From Streptomyces sp. SCL15-4 (GTDB lineage Bacteria > Actinomycetota > Actinomycetes > Streptomycetales > Streptomycetaceae): DNA of 64,000 nt. This document shows, piece after piece, positions 16,137 through 22,830 of this stretch; positions within the stretch are counted from its first letter, which is position 1, and every line of letters begins with the position of its first letter. Location: assembly GCF_033366695.1 (NCBI RefSeq), contig NZ_JAOBTQ010000001.1, positions 6,572,001-6,636,000 of the forward strand, in the 5' to 3' direction. The position numbers and the translations under genes are program-made. Under the pieces are notes generated by a model. The model was not told the origin of the DNA, ran no database searches, and saw nothing but the letters and a program-made list of their open reading frames with translations.

Positions 16137-16805
16137 GTGGATGCCTGGGATGCCCACGCTGCCCAACGCTTGGCAGAGGGCCCGCTACGCCCCCTCGAAG
16201 CGCCCGCTCGGATGGAGTGGACACAGCGCCCCGGCATCGGTCCTAGCGCCGAGATCCTCGGCGACGAACTGGCAGGGCGACGGGTCATGGAATTGGGCTG
16301 CGGACCCGGCCACAACGCCGCCCACCTGACCAGCCTCGGCGCGAAGGTCACTGGAGTGGACCGCTCGGAGGGGCAGATCCAACGAGCGCTCGCCCACTAC
16401 GGACACCACGGAACCGAGTTCGTTCACTCCCGAGCGCTGGGCTACCTCACCCGCGAGAACGGGCGCCTGGACGCCATCGTCTCGGTCTTCGGAGCGATCG
16501 GCCTGGACGAACCGTCGAAGCTGCTCAGCGCCTGCTCCCGCCGCCTCGGGCGCAAGGGCGTGCTCGCCTTCTCGGTACCGCACCCGCAGCGAACCGGCAC
16601 CATCCCCGTCAGCCCTCGCACGCGTGACCGGATGACTCTGCCGGACGGCACCGCCACCACGGTGGACCGATGGGACATCGACCCGGCCGCGTGGGTGCGG
16701 GCACTCAACCGCGCCGGACTGCTGATCACCGGCGTGCAAAACCTGTTCGCCCCGGCTGATGCCCGCTGGCCGACCACCTTGCTCATCACCGCACGGAAGC
16801 CCTGA
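16137..16805 (+). CDS. Class I SAM-dependent methyltransferase
   Basis: A 222-aa protein with motif I VMELGCGPGHNAAHLTSLGA near residue 45, an acidic motif II (VTGVDRSEGQ) and a motif IV region (RLDAIVSVFGAIGL). It resembles small-molecule methyltransferases of the Methyltransf_11/25 groups. GTG 16137 lies two bases after the kinase-like stop with GGAGG in place. No substrate domain is recognisable. In context it probably modifies the same compound or nucleotide as the adjacent kinase-like and HAD proteins. Confidence 0.85.
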   Translation: MDAWDAHAAQRLAEGPLRPLEAPARMEWTQRPGIGPSAEILGDELAGRRVMELGCGPGHNAAHLTSLGAKVTGVDRSEGQIQRALAHYGHHGTEFVHSRALGYLTRENGRLDAIVSVFGAIGLDEPSKLLSACSRRLGRKGVLAFSVPHPQRTGTIPVSPRTRDRMTLPDGTATTVDRWDIDPAAWVRALNRAGLLITGVQNLFAPADARWPTTLLITARKP

Positions 16806-16831
16806 CACCCGACCGAACCCGGGAGGCACCG

Positions 16832-17377
16832 ATGCACCAAGCCCCGTTCCTGCTGTTGGACATAGACGGCGTCTTCATCCCGTTCCCCGGACCGGACGGC
16901 GCCACCCCGGCTACTCACCCCCGCCACACGGTGAGCACTGACGACGTGGCCAAGCCCTTCGATGTCTGGCTCAACCCGGACCACGGCAAGCTCATCATCG
17001 ACGCCATCGGCACCGGACTGGTCCGCCCCGTGTGGTGCACGAGCTGGCGACGCGACGCCCGCCGCATCATCTCCCCGCTCATGGGGTTGCCCGACTTCGA
17101 TCACATCGAGCTGCCCAACCTGCCCATCAAGACCAGCCACCCCGACGGCTACCTGTGGAAGCGCAACCACGTCGCGGACTGGCTGGCCACCGCTCCGGCC
17201 GTGTGGATCGACGACGACTTCACCCGCCTCGATCACCAGTGGGCGGCCGACCGTACCGCGTTCGGAAACCCGACGCTGTTGATCGAGCCCGACCCGCACG
17301 AGGGCATCCAGCCCGAGCACATCGCGGCTGCGCTGGAGTGGGCCGCCGACCACGTGACCATGAAGGAGGCGGCTTGA
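16832..17377 (+). CDS. HAD-fold protein (domain type found in RNA-repair fusion proteins)
   Basis: A 181-aa protein with HAD motifs: LLLDIDGVFIPF (nucleophile Asp and second Asp) at residues 6-17, a Thr/Ser motif in VWCTSWRRDA near 70, a downstream Lys, and the acidic motif VWIDDDFTRLD near 130. The layout matches the HAD domain described in Swiss-Army-knife RNA-repair proteins and in many phage or island proteins. It is a probable phosphatase acting on a nucleotide or nucleic-acid end, but no test is possible here. ATG 16832 has GGGAGG upstream, and its TGA overlaps the next ATG. Confidence 0.8.
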   Translation: MHQAPFLLLDIDGVFIPFPGPDGATPATHPRHTVSTDDVAKPFDVWLNPDHGKLIIDAIGTGLVRPVWCTSWRRDARRIISPLMGLPDFDHIELPNLPIKTSHPDGYLWKRNHVADWLATAPAVWIDDDFTRLDHQWAADRTAFGNPTLLIEPDPHEGIQPEHIAAALEWAADHVTMKEAA

Positions 17378-17565
17378 TGTCGGCTCGACATGCGGCCCCA
17401 CCGGACCGTGACCGACTCGGCACGGTGCTCACCGCGAGTTGGGCCGTGCTCCACCTGCTCGGATTCGCCACGCTCGGCCTGCTATTCCATGAGCGTCCGG
17501 CTGTCGCCGACCATCGGGCGACTCCTGCCGATTCCGTCCCGGACTCGGAGCCTGCGCCCGCCTGA
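17377..17565 (+). CDS. Small single-pass membrane protein
   Basis: A 62-aa protein. The start ATG 17377-17379 overlaps the TGA of the HAD gene by one base (TGATG) and is served by GAAGGAGGC, so translation is coupled. The sequence has a charged head (SARHAAPPDRDRLG), one hydrophobic helix (VLHLLGFATLGLLF) and a polar, acidic tail. No family recognised. It ends the cargo operon and could anchor the system at the membrane. Confidence 0.65.
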   Translation: MSARHAAPPDRDRLGTVLTASWAVLHLLGFATLGLLFHERPAVADHRATPADSVPDSEPAPA

Positions 17566-17670
17566 CCTGCTGTGCGCCCCTGTGCTTGCCTCTCTCGGTC
17601 CTCGCGTGGGCTGGGCGGCCGGGGGCCGTCCGAGCCTCTCAGGTAGGTGCACAGGCCCGTGCATGACAGC

Positions 17671-17694
17671 GGCCCCCAACTGTTGCTGGGGGCC
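17671..17694. terminator. Bidirectional terminator between cargo operon and serine recombinase
   Basis: An 8-bp stem GGCCCCCA (17671-17678) with TGGGGGCC (17687-17694) and an 8-base loop, with partial extension by ACAG/CTGT. It lies between convergent genes. The 153-base gap around it holds no gene. Confidence 0.7.
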
Positions 17695-17718
17695 TGTCTG
17701 TGTCCGTGTGCGCCTGTC

Positions 17719-18552
17719 TCAGGCGCTCTCACCGATGTGCCGGTACAAGGTGGCCCGAGAGATCCCCAGCGCCTTGGCGATGGCGGTGACGCTCTCTCCC
17801 TTGGCGTGCCGGGCACGGGCCACGGCTAGCTTGTCGTCGTCCACGACGGAGGGGCGTCCACCGTGGTTGCCCTTGCGGGCCGCAGTGTCCAGCCCCTCCA
17901 ACGTCTTCTCCCGGATGCCTTCCCGCTCTACCTCTGCGGCCACGGCCAGGACGGCGAACACGATCGCGCCTGCCCCGTTCGGGTCGTACACACCCTGCAA
18001 GGGGCCGGAGAGGAGTTCCAGTTGGATGCCGTCCGCTTGCAAGGTGGACGACAAGGTCATGAGCTCTGCCGCGTTGCGGGCAAGGCGCTTCATCTCGACC
18101 ACGGTCAGGATGACGGGCTGGTTGGGTGCGGCTGTCCTGATCTCCCGAGCGAGGGTGAGTGCCTTGTCCAGTTCCGGCCGTTCCTTCACGCGGGTACTGA
18201 TCTTCTCGGAGAAGACGCGGTGACAGTCGGCACGGGCCAACAGGTCCAACTGGCTGTCTAGTTCCTGCCCGACCGTGGAGCAACGGGCGTAGCCGATTCG
18301 TATTGCTGCGCCCGGTATCGCCTCGGGTGCCTGCACCACAGGGGCGCCTTGCGTCCATGCCTTGCCGGGGTTGCGGTCGGCCGGAGTCTTCACGGCGAGT
18401 TCCGCCTTCAAAGACGGCACGAGGGCGAAGCGGCCCGTGTGGTAGCTCGCTGCCACCTTGCCCGCACTCGTACGGCAGGGGCTACCGGCAGGGGCTTCGC
18501 ACTTCGGGCAGGGGTGACGCTCGACCTGATCGGCCGGGGTGTTCGTGATCAT
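17719..18552 (-). CDS. Serine recombinase (resolvase/invertase) with N-terminal zinc-finger-like segment
   Basis: A 277-aa protein. Residues 12-45 hold CPKCEAPAGSPCRTSAG followed by HTGRF, a zinc-finger-like segment common in Streptomyces plasmid and phage proteins. The resolvase domain begins at about 88 (IGYARCSTVGQELDSQLDLL; the Ser of CST is the nucleophile) and carries VVEMKRLARNAAEL. A Hin-type HTH ends the protein (SVTAIAKALGISRATLYRHI). It probably resolves or inverts element DNA at the adjacent GAGAC-rich site rather than integrating it, because a separate tyrosine integrase is present. Confidence 0.9.
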   Translation of the reverse strand: MITNTPADQVERHPCPKCEAPAGSPCRTSAGKVAASYHTGRFALVPSLKAELAVKTPADRNPGKAWTQGAPVVQAPEAIPGAAIRIGYARCSTVGQELDSQLDLLARADCHRVFSEKISTRVKERPELDKALTLAREIRTAAPNQPVILTVVEMKRLARNAAELMTLSSTLQADGIQLELLSGPLQGVYDPNGAGAIVFAVLAVAAEVEREGIREKTLEGLDTAARKGNHGGRPSVVDDDKLAVARARHAKGESVTAIAKALGISRATLYRHIGESA

Positions 18553-18561
18553 GACCAGACA

Positions 18562-18694
18562 GTCTCATAAACGCGTCTCGAAAGCCAGTCGCGAGACGAA
18601 TCTTTTGAGACGGGTTTCGAGACGCTGGAGTGAGGGCGAAACGGACACACCCCGGAGTCCGGCGGATCGTCTCACTATCGAAGGTTATTGAGAC
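18562..18694. promoter_or_regulatory. res-like recombination/operator region with seven GAGAC/GTCTC motifs
   Basis: Immediately upstream of the serine recombinase, GTCTC occurs at 18562, 18575 and 18669 and GAGAC at 18593, 18607, 18619 and 18690. Two inverted pairs stand out: CGTCTCG (18574-18580) with CGAGACG (18592-18598), and GTCTCA (18669-18674) with TGAGAC (18689-18694). Arrays of inverted subsites beside a resolvase gene are the normal form of a res site and also serve autoregulation. Confidence 0.6.
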
Positions 18695-19296
18695 ACCCTG
18701 TCGTGATCACTCTCCGCGTTGCCCGTGGTCCTGGTGCTCATGCTCGCGACCCCGGACAGTGGGGCGCTGCCGCGCCCCGGCTCGCGCTTGCTCTCTGCCC
18801 TGACTGCCTGCCCTGTCGTGAGGCTGTGCGCCTGCCTGAGCGCCCGCCGCTTCGCTCTCGTCACCTCGGGAGTCGTGCGGCCTGTCGGCCGCTCACAGAA
18901 GCGCACGGCCGTTCGCCTGCCATACGGCACGGGCAAGCCTGCCAACGACGGAGGGAAGGGCAGGGCTCACACCTGCCAGGGCGACGGCGAGACGGAACAG
19001 CCGAGACGTACGAGGCGACGGCGAAGGGGGTGGGGTATGACCCCTAGAGCGGAAAGTCGAGGACCGCCATGTCTTAGCCGCTCAGATCCTGCCACGGTTC
19101 CAGACCTCGTCAGGGCTGCGGCGACCGTAGGCAGCGGCGGAGAAGTAGCAGGTGGGAGCGCTGCGCCTAGCCTGGCCGGCACTCGGAGCCTGCATGAGAA
19201 TGACGGCTTTCGAGGCTTACCGTAAGTGGCTTGGCTCTTTGGCCGCGTGAGCGGCCCACGTCCCTTGCCGCAAGTCGGAGGGGGCTTCCCGCTGCG

Positions 19297-19588
19297 GGGG
19301 CGCGCAGCGCCCCACCTGGCTGGCTTCTTGGCCTTCCTGATGTGCGGCCGGAGGCCGCCCCTGTCGCCTACCTGTTCGCCGTCGCGCTTGCCGTTTGATG
19401 GGGGCGCTGCGCGCCCTACTTCCCTTCGCCGCTGCACGTGAGTGCGTACTTGGCTTCCCGCTGTCGGCCCCCTTGGGGCCGCCTTGTCGAAGCGGCTTTC
19501 GACTGTGCGGCCGGAGGCCGCGACTACTGCTTACCTCTTCGCCGCTGAACGTACGTAAGTGTCTTCGTCCGTCGGCCCCGAGAGGGGC
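19297..19588. repeat. Array of six short GC hairpins
   Basis: Perfect stems with mostly 3-base loops lie at 19297-19313, 19344-19358, 19402-19416, 19466-19480, 19507-19521 and 19575-19588, spaced roughly 40-70 bases. The second and fifth are identical (TGTGCGGCCGGAGGCCGC). The words TTCGCCGCT and GGCTTCCCGCTG also recur between them. This is more regular than chance hairpins in GC-rich DNA. Confidence 0.6.
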
Positions 19589-19666
19589 ACAGGCTCGTAG
19601 GGCTTTGAACCTACTGAGATAGATAAAGAGGAGACGAACGTTTGCCCAGGTCAAGGCATAGACCAC

Positions 19667-19729
19667 GACACGCGGGGCGTGTCCCTCCGCCACGCCTGAC
19701 GTGTACTTTTCGGGAGTTTGTACACGTGG
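19667..19729. promoter_or_regulatory. Two adjacent perfect dyads
   Basis: GACACGC (19667-19673) pairs with GCGTGTC (19677-19683), and ACGTGTAC (19701-19708) with GTACACGT (19722-19729). They lie between the hairpin array and the end of the small winged-helix-like gene. Candidate replication or regulatory sites. Confidence 0.4.
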
Positions 19730-19756
19730 CGCGTGTCGGCCTGCGCGGGCGCTCGC

Positions 19757-20131
19757 TCAGGCCGCGCGTGTCCAAGGTCTGGCGTCGCCGTGCACGCTGC
19801 ACCTGCGGCCCCCTCGGCCGCCCTTCTGGAAGTGGTGATGGGGCAGGGTGAGGCACCGGACAGTTGAGTCGTGCCCGACGAGGGTCAGCGCTTTCGCTCG
19901 GCCGACCGCGTTCGTGACGCTCTGCCTGGACGGAATGACCCCGTCATCACTGGCGAGGATTCCGGCTAGCTCACCGATGCGGAACTCGGCGTGACCTATC
20001 TGGTTCGCCCTCCACAGGGCGGCGAAGTAGACGCGGTAGGTCAGGGGGTGCCGATCGTCCCTGGCCATGCATTCGCACTGCGCCTGAGAGAGGCCGCCCC
20101 ACTCGATGCCGGGTCCGAAGTCGATGCGCAC
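19757..20131 (-). CDS. Hypothetical protein, possible small winged-helix DNA-binding protein
   Basis: A 124-aa protein of no recognised family. Residues about 30-95 (YRVYFAALWRANQIGHAEFR, IGELAGILA, SRQSVTNAVGRAKALTLVGH) have the look of a helix-turn-helix with a wing, and the tail is basic. It is on the minus strand below the excisionase-like gene, in the replication/excision side of the element, so a regulatory or replication-initiation role is possible but unproven. Confidence 0.5.
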   Translation of the reverse strand: MRIDFGPGIEWGGLSQAQCECMARDDRHPLTYRVYFAALWRANQIGHAEFRIGELAGILASDDGVIPSRQSVTNAVGRAKALTLVGHDSTVRCLTLPHHHFQKGGRGGRRCSVHGDARPWTRAA

Positions 20132-20209
20132 TGAGTCGTGGTCCTTCCCGTGTGGCGCGGTGTGCGCCGGTAGTCGGTGGTTCGCATGTGCTCCCTTCTG
20201 GTAGGCACG

Positions 20210-20227
20210 GCCAGCCGTCAGGCTGGC
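20210..20227. terminator. Hairpin after the excisionase-like gene
   Basis: GCCAGCC (20210-20216) and GGCTGGC (20221-20227) with a GTCA loop, just beyond the stop of the excisionase-like gene. No U-run. Confidence 0.45.
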
Positions 20228-20245
20228 TTGGGAGTGGGACTCAGG

Positions 20246-20428
20246 TCAGGCGGCTTCCCGGCAGTCCCGCTCGATCCAGCGGTCTACGTCGGCGGGCCGG
20301 AAGCGGAGGTGTCCGCCGATCTTGCAGGCGGGGATGTTGAGCGCTCGGTGGTTGTTGTAGACCCACGCGGGCGTCACGCCCAGGTACTCGGCCAGGTCGG
20401 CGACGCTCATCAGGCGGGCGTTCTGCAA
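20246..20428 (-). CDS. Excisionase-like small HTH protein
   Basis: A 60-aa protein with the MerR/Xis-type helix-turn-helix of the HTH_17 family: SVADLAEYLGVTPAWVYNNH, then a strand ending IGGHLRFRPADVDRWIER. Such proteins act as recombination directionality factors beside tyrosine integrases in Streptomyces elements. I use the TTG start at 20426-20428 because GAGGAG precedes it; the ATG at 20408-20410 would give a 54-aa form without a good ribosome site. Probable excisionase for the integrase at 21161-22438. Confidence 0.82.
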   Translation of the reverse strand: MQNARLMSVADLAEYLGVTPAWVYNNHRALNIPACKIGGHLRFRPADVDRWIERDCREAA

Positions 20429-20528
20429 AGGACGGCTCCTCGGTTAACGGAGGGGAGGGTTCCCCTCGGGCTGCTCATCCTGAGCTATCAGTCTGGTTCA
20501 GTCAAACCCGGATGCGTCACACCTTGAC

Positions 20529-20557
20529 TTGCCTGATGCGGTTCAGTTCCGTACGTT
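20529..20557 (+). promoter_or_regulatory. Promoter for the hypothetical gene upstream of the integrase, probably leaderless
   Basis: TTGCCT (20529-20534), a 17-base spacer and TACGTT (20552-20557). The ATG of the next gene is eight bases after the -10 element, which fits a leaderless transcript. This transcript would also carry the integrase gene. Confidence 0.4.
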
Positions 20558-20564
20558 GTCGACC

Positions 20565-21128
20565 ATGACGAAACCCAACGACCACGAGGGCGGCGCTGCG
20601 CCCCGTCCGGGCCTCACGCATGTCCAGCGCATCGGGGCGTGGAAGGTCACCATGTGGCTTCCGCTCGACTCCACATCGGCCAACCCCCGCGACATCCGGA
20701 TCGAGCCGCACGAGGATGCCGACCTGCAAGAGGTGGCGCGCGGCATCACCAGCACGATCCTGCGGCAGATCGACACGACCGCCTTCGCGGAAGAGGTGGG
20801 GCCGCTGGCGGAGCTGGCCCGTGCTGGCCAACGGGAGGCCGAGAAGTTCCGGCGGGAGCTGGCCGGCCTGCCCAAGGGGGTGTCGGACGAGTACCTCGCG
20901 GTGATCTCCGCCCTCTACGTGCGCTTCGTGAACGCCGGGCGGACCGCTCCCGCCCAAGACCTTGAGTGGTGGACGAGGACGAAGCAGGCCACGTTGAAGG
21001 GCCACCTCCGGGCAGCGCGACAGCGCGGCTTCCTGACCAAGGTCGAAGGCAAGGCGGGCGGGCAGCTCACCGACAAGGCGATCGAGATTCTGAAGAGGAC
21101 CAGTGTCAGTAACGTGCGACTGCCGTAG
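20565..21128 (+). CDS. Hypothetical protein upstream of the integrase
   Basis: A 187-aa protein, no family recognised. The middle is a charged helix (EVARGITSTILRQIDTTAFA, LARAGQREAEKFRRELAGL), and the carboxy-terminal third resembles a winged helix (EYLAVISALYVRFVNAGRTA, KQATLKGHLRAARQRGFLTK, AGGQLTDKAIEILK), as in proteins that control phage or element excision. I start at ATG 20565, eight bases after a TACGTT box. It is 32 bases before the integrase start and probably in the same transcript. Confidence 0.68.
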   Translation: MTKPNDHEGGAAPRPGLTHVQRIGAWKVTMWLPLDSTSANPRDIRIEPHEDADLQEVARGITSTILRQIDTTAFAEEVGPLAELARAGQREAEKFRRELAGLPKGVSDEYLAVISALYVRFVNAGRTAPAQDLEWWTRTKQATLKGHLRAARQRGFLTKVEGKAGGQLTDKAIEILKRTSVSNVRLP

Positions 21129-21160
21129 CGGACAGGGCAGAGGGAGGGGGAACTAGCCGG

Positions 21161-22438
21161 GTGGCAAAGCGCGGCAACGGGCTCGGTGGGACTCCGGTGG
21201 AGATCCCGCGTACGGGCCGACCGAACACCTGGGGCGTGCGTACGCCCCTGCACTTCAATCCGGCAACAGGTAAGAGGGAGCGCTACTGGATAGGCCGGGA
21301 GTACAAGAACAAGACCGAGGCGGAACGGGCGCTGCGCAAGTGGCACACCGACCACGAGGCAGGCACCCTCACGCCCCGCTCCGACATGACCATGGGACAG
21401 CTCATGGACGGCTGGCTTGCCAAGCATCGGGGCGAGGACACCACGAAGGAGGGGTACGAGCCGAAGATCCGGCTGCACATCAAGCCGCACATCGGCAGGG
21501 CGAAGGTGGTGGAGGTGACGGACGAGCGGCTGGACGAGCTGTACCGGCTCCTGGAGAGCACGCCCATCGAGGCGAACGGCAACAAGCCGCTCGGACCCAA
21601 GAGCGTCCGCCACATCCACAACATCATCTCGGCCGCGCTGGACTCGGTGACCGGACCGAGGAAGCTCCTCGCGGTCAACCCCGCCCACACTGCCAATCCG
21701 CCCACGGAACGGCAGATCAAAGCGGCACAGCCGGACTTCCCCACGCTCAACGATCACGAGACGGGGCGGTTCCTGGCGGACATCTGGAAGCCATGCGGCA
21801 ACCGGGCCTGTGACGGCGGGCTGACTCACCACTGCCTTCGGGACGCCCCGCTGTGGACCTCGTACGCGGCCACCTCATGCCGACGCAGCGAAGTGCTGGG
21901 GTGGAAGTGGTCGCTCATCCACTGGGATGAGTGCGCCATCGAACTGGCCTGGGTCGTAGTCGAAGAGGGCAACACCTACCGGCTGCGCAAGCTCACCAAG
22001 GATGGAGACGACAACGCGATCATCTACGTAGACCAAGCCCTGATGAACGTCCTCAAGTGGCAGAAGGAACGCCAGGACGCGGAGCGGGAACGCCTCGGGG
22101 ATCTCTGGGTGGACCATGATCTCGTCTTCGCCCGCGACGGCTTCAAGCTGTACCGGGGCGAAGCAGGCGGACCACAGGACCCCGAGAAGGTGTCGGCCCG
22201 CTGGCGGACGGCACGCAACCGTCTGCACCTGCCGGAGAACTTCCGGCTGCACGACTGGCGGGCATCGAAGATCACGAACGATCTCGACAATCACGAGAAC
22301 CCGGTAGAGGTCTCGGCCAACGCCCGGCACCACTCGCCGGGCTACACCATGGCGCGCTACGGCAGGCGTCGCGCCGAAGGGGCGAAGAAGCTGGCCGCTT
22401 CCAGCGCTGCCCGAATCGGCCTGTCATCCCTGGTCTGA
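21161..22438 (+). CDS. int: Tyrosine recombinase (integrase) of the element
   Basis: A 425-aa phage-type integrase. The amino-terminal AP2-like arm-binding domain contains KRERYWIGREYKNKTEAERA. The core-binding domain follows (MTMGQLMDGWLAKHRGED). The catalytic domain has the first Arg in SCRRSEVLGWKW near residue 243, Lys in RKLTKDG, HxxR as LHDWRASKI near 364, and HHSPGYTMARYGRR with the His and the nucleophilic Tyr near 400. GTG start. It ends next to the attachment repeat in the tRNA, the standard arrangement, so it catalyses insertion into and, with the excisionase, removal from tRNA-Leu. Confidence 0.95.
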   Translation: MAKRGNGLGGTPVEIPRTGRPNTWGVRTPLHFNPATGKRERYWIGREYKNKTEAERALRKWHTDHEAGTLTPRSDMTMGQLMDGWLAKHRGEDTTKEGYEPKIRLHIKPHIGRAKVVEVTDERLDELYRLLESTPIEANGNKPLGPKSVRHIHNIISAALDSVTGPRKLLAVNPAHTANPPTERQIKAAQPDFPTLNDHETGRFLADIWKPCGNRACDGGLTHHCLRDAPLWTSYAATSCRRSEVLGWKWSLIHWDECAIELAWVVVEEGNTYRLRKLTKDGDDNAIIYVDQALMNVLKWQKERQDAERERLGDLWVDHDLVFARDGFKLYRGEAGGPQDPEKVSARWRTARNRLHLPENFRLHDWRASKITNDLDNHENPVEVSANARHHSPGYTMARYGRRRAEGAKKLAASSAARIGLSSLV

Positions 22439-22457
22439 CCAGGAAGTTCGCTCGGCT

Positions 22458-22479
22458 GTTGGTCACGTGGTTGGTCACG
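22458..22479. promoter_or_regulatory. Right integrase arm-site candidates
   Basis: Two direct copies of GTTGGTCACG (22458-22467 and 22470-22479) lie 45-66 bases inside the right attachment repeat. The same word occurs inside the left end. In the excised circle these sets would flank the core on both sides. Confidence 0.55.
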
Positions 22480-22497
22480 CCACAGCCGGAGAAACAG

Positions 22498-22520
22498 AAA
22501 AACCCCAGATCAACTGGGGT
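22498..22520 (-). terminator. tRNA-Leu terminator supplied by the element
   Basis: On the minus strand, stem ACCCCAG/CTGGGGT (22514-22520 with 22502-22508) with a 5-base loop is followed by TTTTT, directly downstream of the tRNA. It replaces the ancestral terminator now stranded at 12306-12330. Confidence 0.8.
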
Positions 22521-22523
22521 CTC

Positions 22524-22550
22524 TGCTGGTGTCCGAGGGGGGACTTGAAC
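22524..22550. repeat. Right attachment repeat (tRNA-Leu 3' end)
   Basis: 27 bases identical to 12330-12356, covering the T-loop, acceptor strand and CCA end of the tRNA. The element carries these bases, so insertion leaves the tRNA whole. Confidence 0.93.
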
Positions 22551-22614
22551 CCCCACGCCCGATAAAGGGCACTAGCACCTCAAGCTAGCGCGTCTGCCAT
22601 TCCGCCACCCGGAC
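22527..22614 (-). tRNA. tRNA-Leu (anticodon GAG)
   Basis: 88 bases including an encoded CCA. The acceptor stem GTCCGGG pairs with CTCGGAC, the anticodon arm is GCTAGC-TTGAGGT-GCTAGT giving GAG, a long variable arm follows, and the T arm is GGGGG-TTCAAGT-CCCCC. It reads CUC/CUU codons. It hosts the integrative element at its 3' end, which the element reconstitutes. Confidence 0.95.
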
Positions 22615-22830
22615 AAGGTGTCTGTCGTGCGAGATCTTCCCTTTCGGCGGGGTTTCCCTCGCGGCGACGAAGGAAACATTACCAGGCTTTCGAGGGTGTC
22701 CGATCACCCCCTGTCCCCGCGGCCGGCGCACGTGAACGGCGTGTCACAGGCCGGGTCCGGTCTTGGGTACCGGGCGGGGCCGGAGAGAGGATGAGGGGGA
22801 CCACCAGCAGCGACAGCGGGAGGAAGCATC

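Larger units (their letters stand above)
18695..19756. other. 1.06-kb region without a confident gene
   Basis: Open frames cross this stretch on both strands, but they are rich in Arg, Pro and Gly, lack family features and are disrupted by hairpin sequences, so I leave them out. The region holds an array of six short hairpins (19297-19588) and two larger dyads (19667-19729), described separately. Possible roles are a replication or transfer origin of the excised element, or a structured RNA. Confidence 0.5.
12330..22550. mobile_element. Integrative element inserted in the tRNA-Leu(GAG) 3' end
   Basis: About 10.2 kb is bounded by perfect 27-bp direct repeats (12330-12356 and 22524-22550). The right repeat is the 3' end of an intact tRNA-Leu and the left is an orphan tRNA tail. 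A tyrosine integrase gene ends 85 bases from the right repeat, a small excisionase-like gene is nearby, and 10-bp arm-like repeats sit inside both ends. Other genes: an XRE-TPR regulator, a serine recombinase, small unknown proteins and a five-gene cargo operon. No FtsK/TraB translocase or recognisable replication initiator was seen. Parts of the element (around 18.5-20.5 kb) look clearly AT-richer than flanking genes. Probably a mobilisable island or phage-satellite-like element rather than a full conjugative element. Confidence 0.92.

Noticed and set aside
18719..19225. 168-codon frame in the element
   Set aside because: Arg/Gly/Ser-rich, no start context, an overlapping frame on the other strand with similar quality, and runs into the hairpin array region.
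19297..19588. CRISPR array
   Set aside because: The hairpin units are not identical repeats with unique spacers; unit length and spacing vary, and no cas gene is present.
12330..22550. Complete pSAM2-type conjugative element or prophage
   Set aside because: No transfer, replication, capsid, portal or terminase gene could be recognised among its roughly dozen genes.
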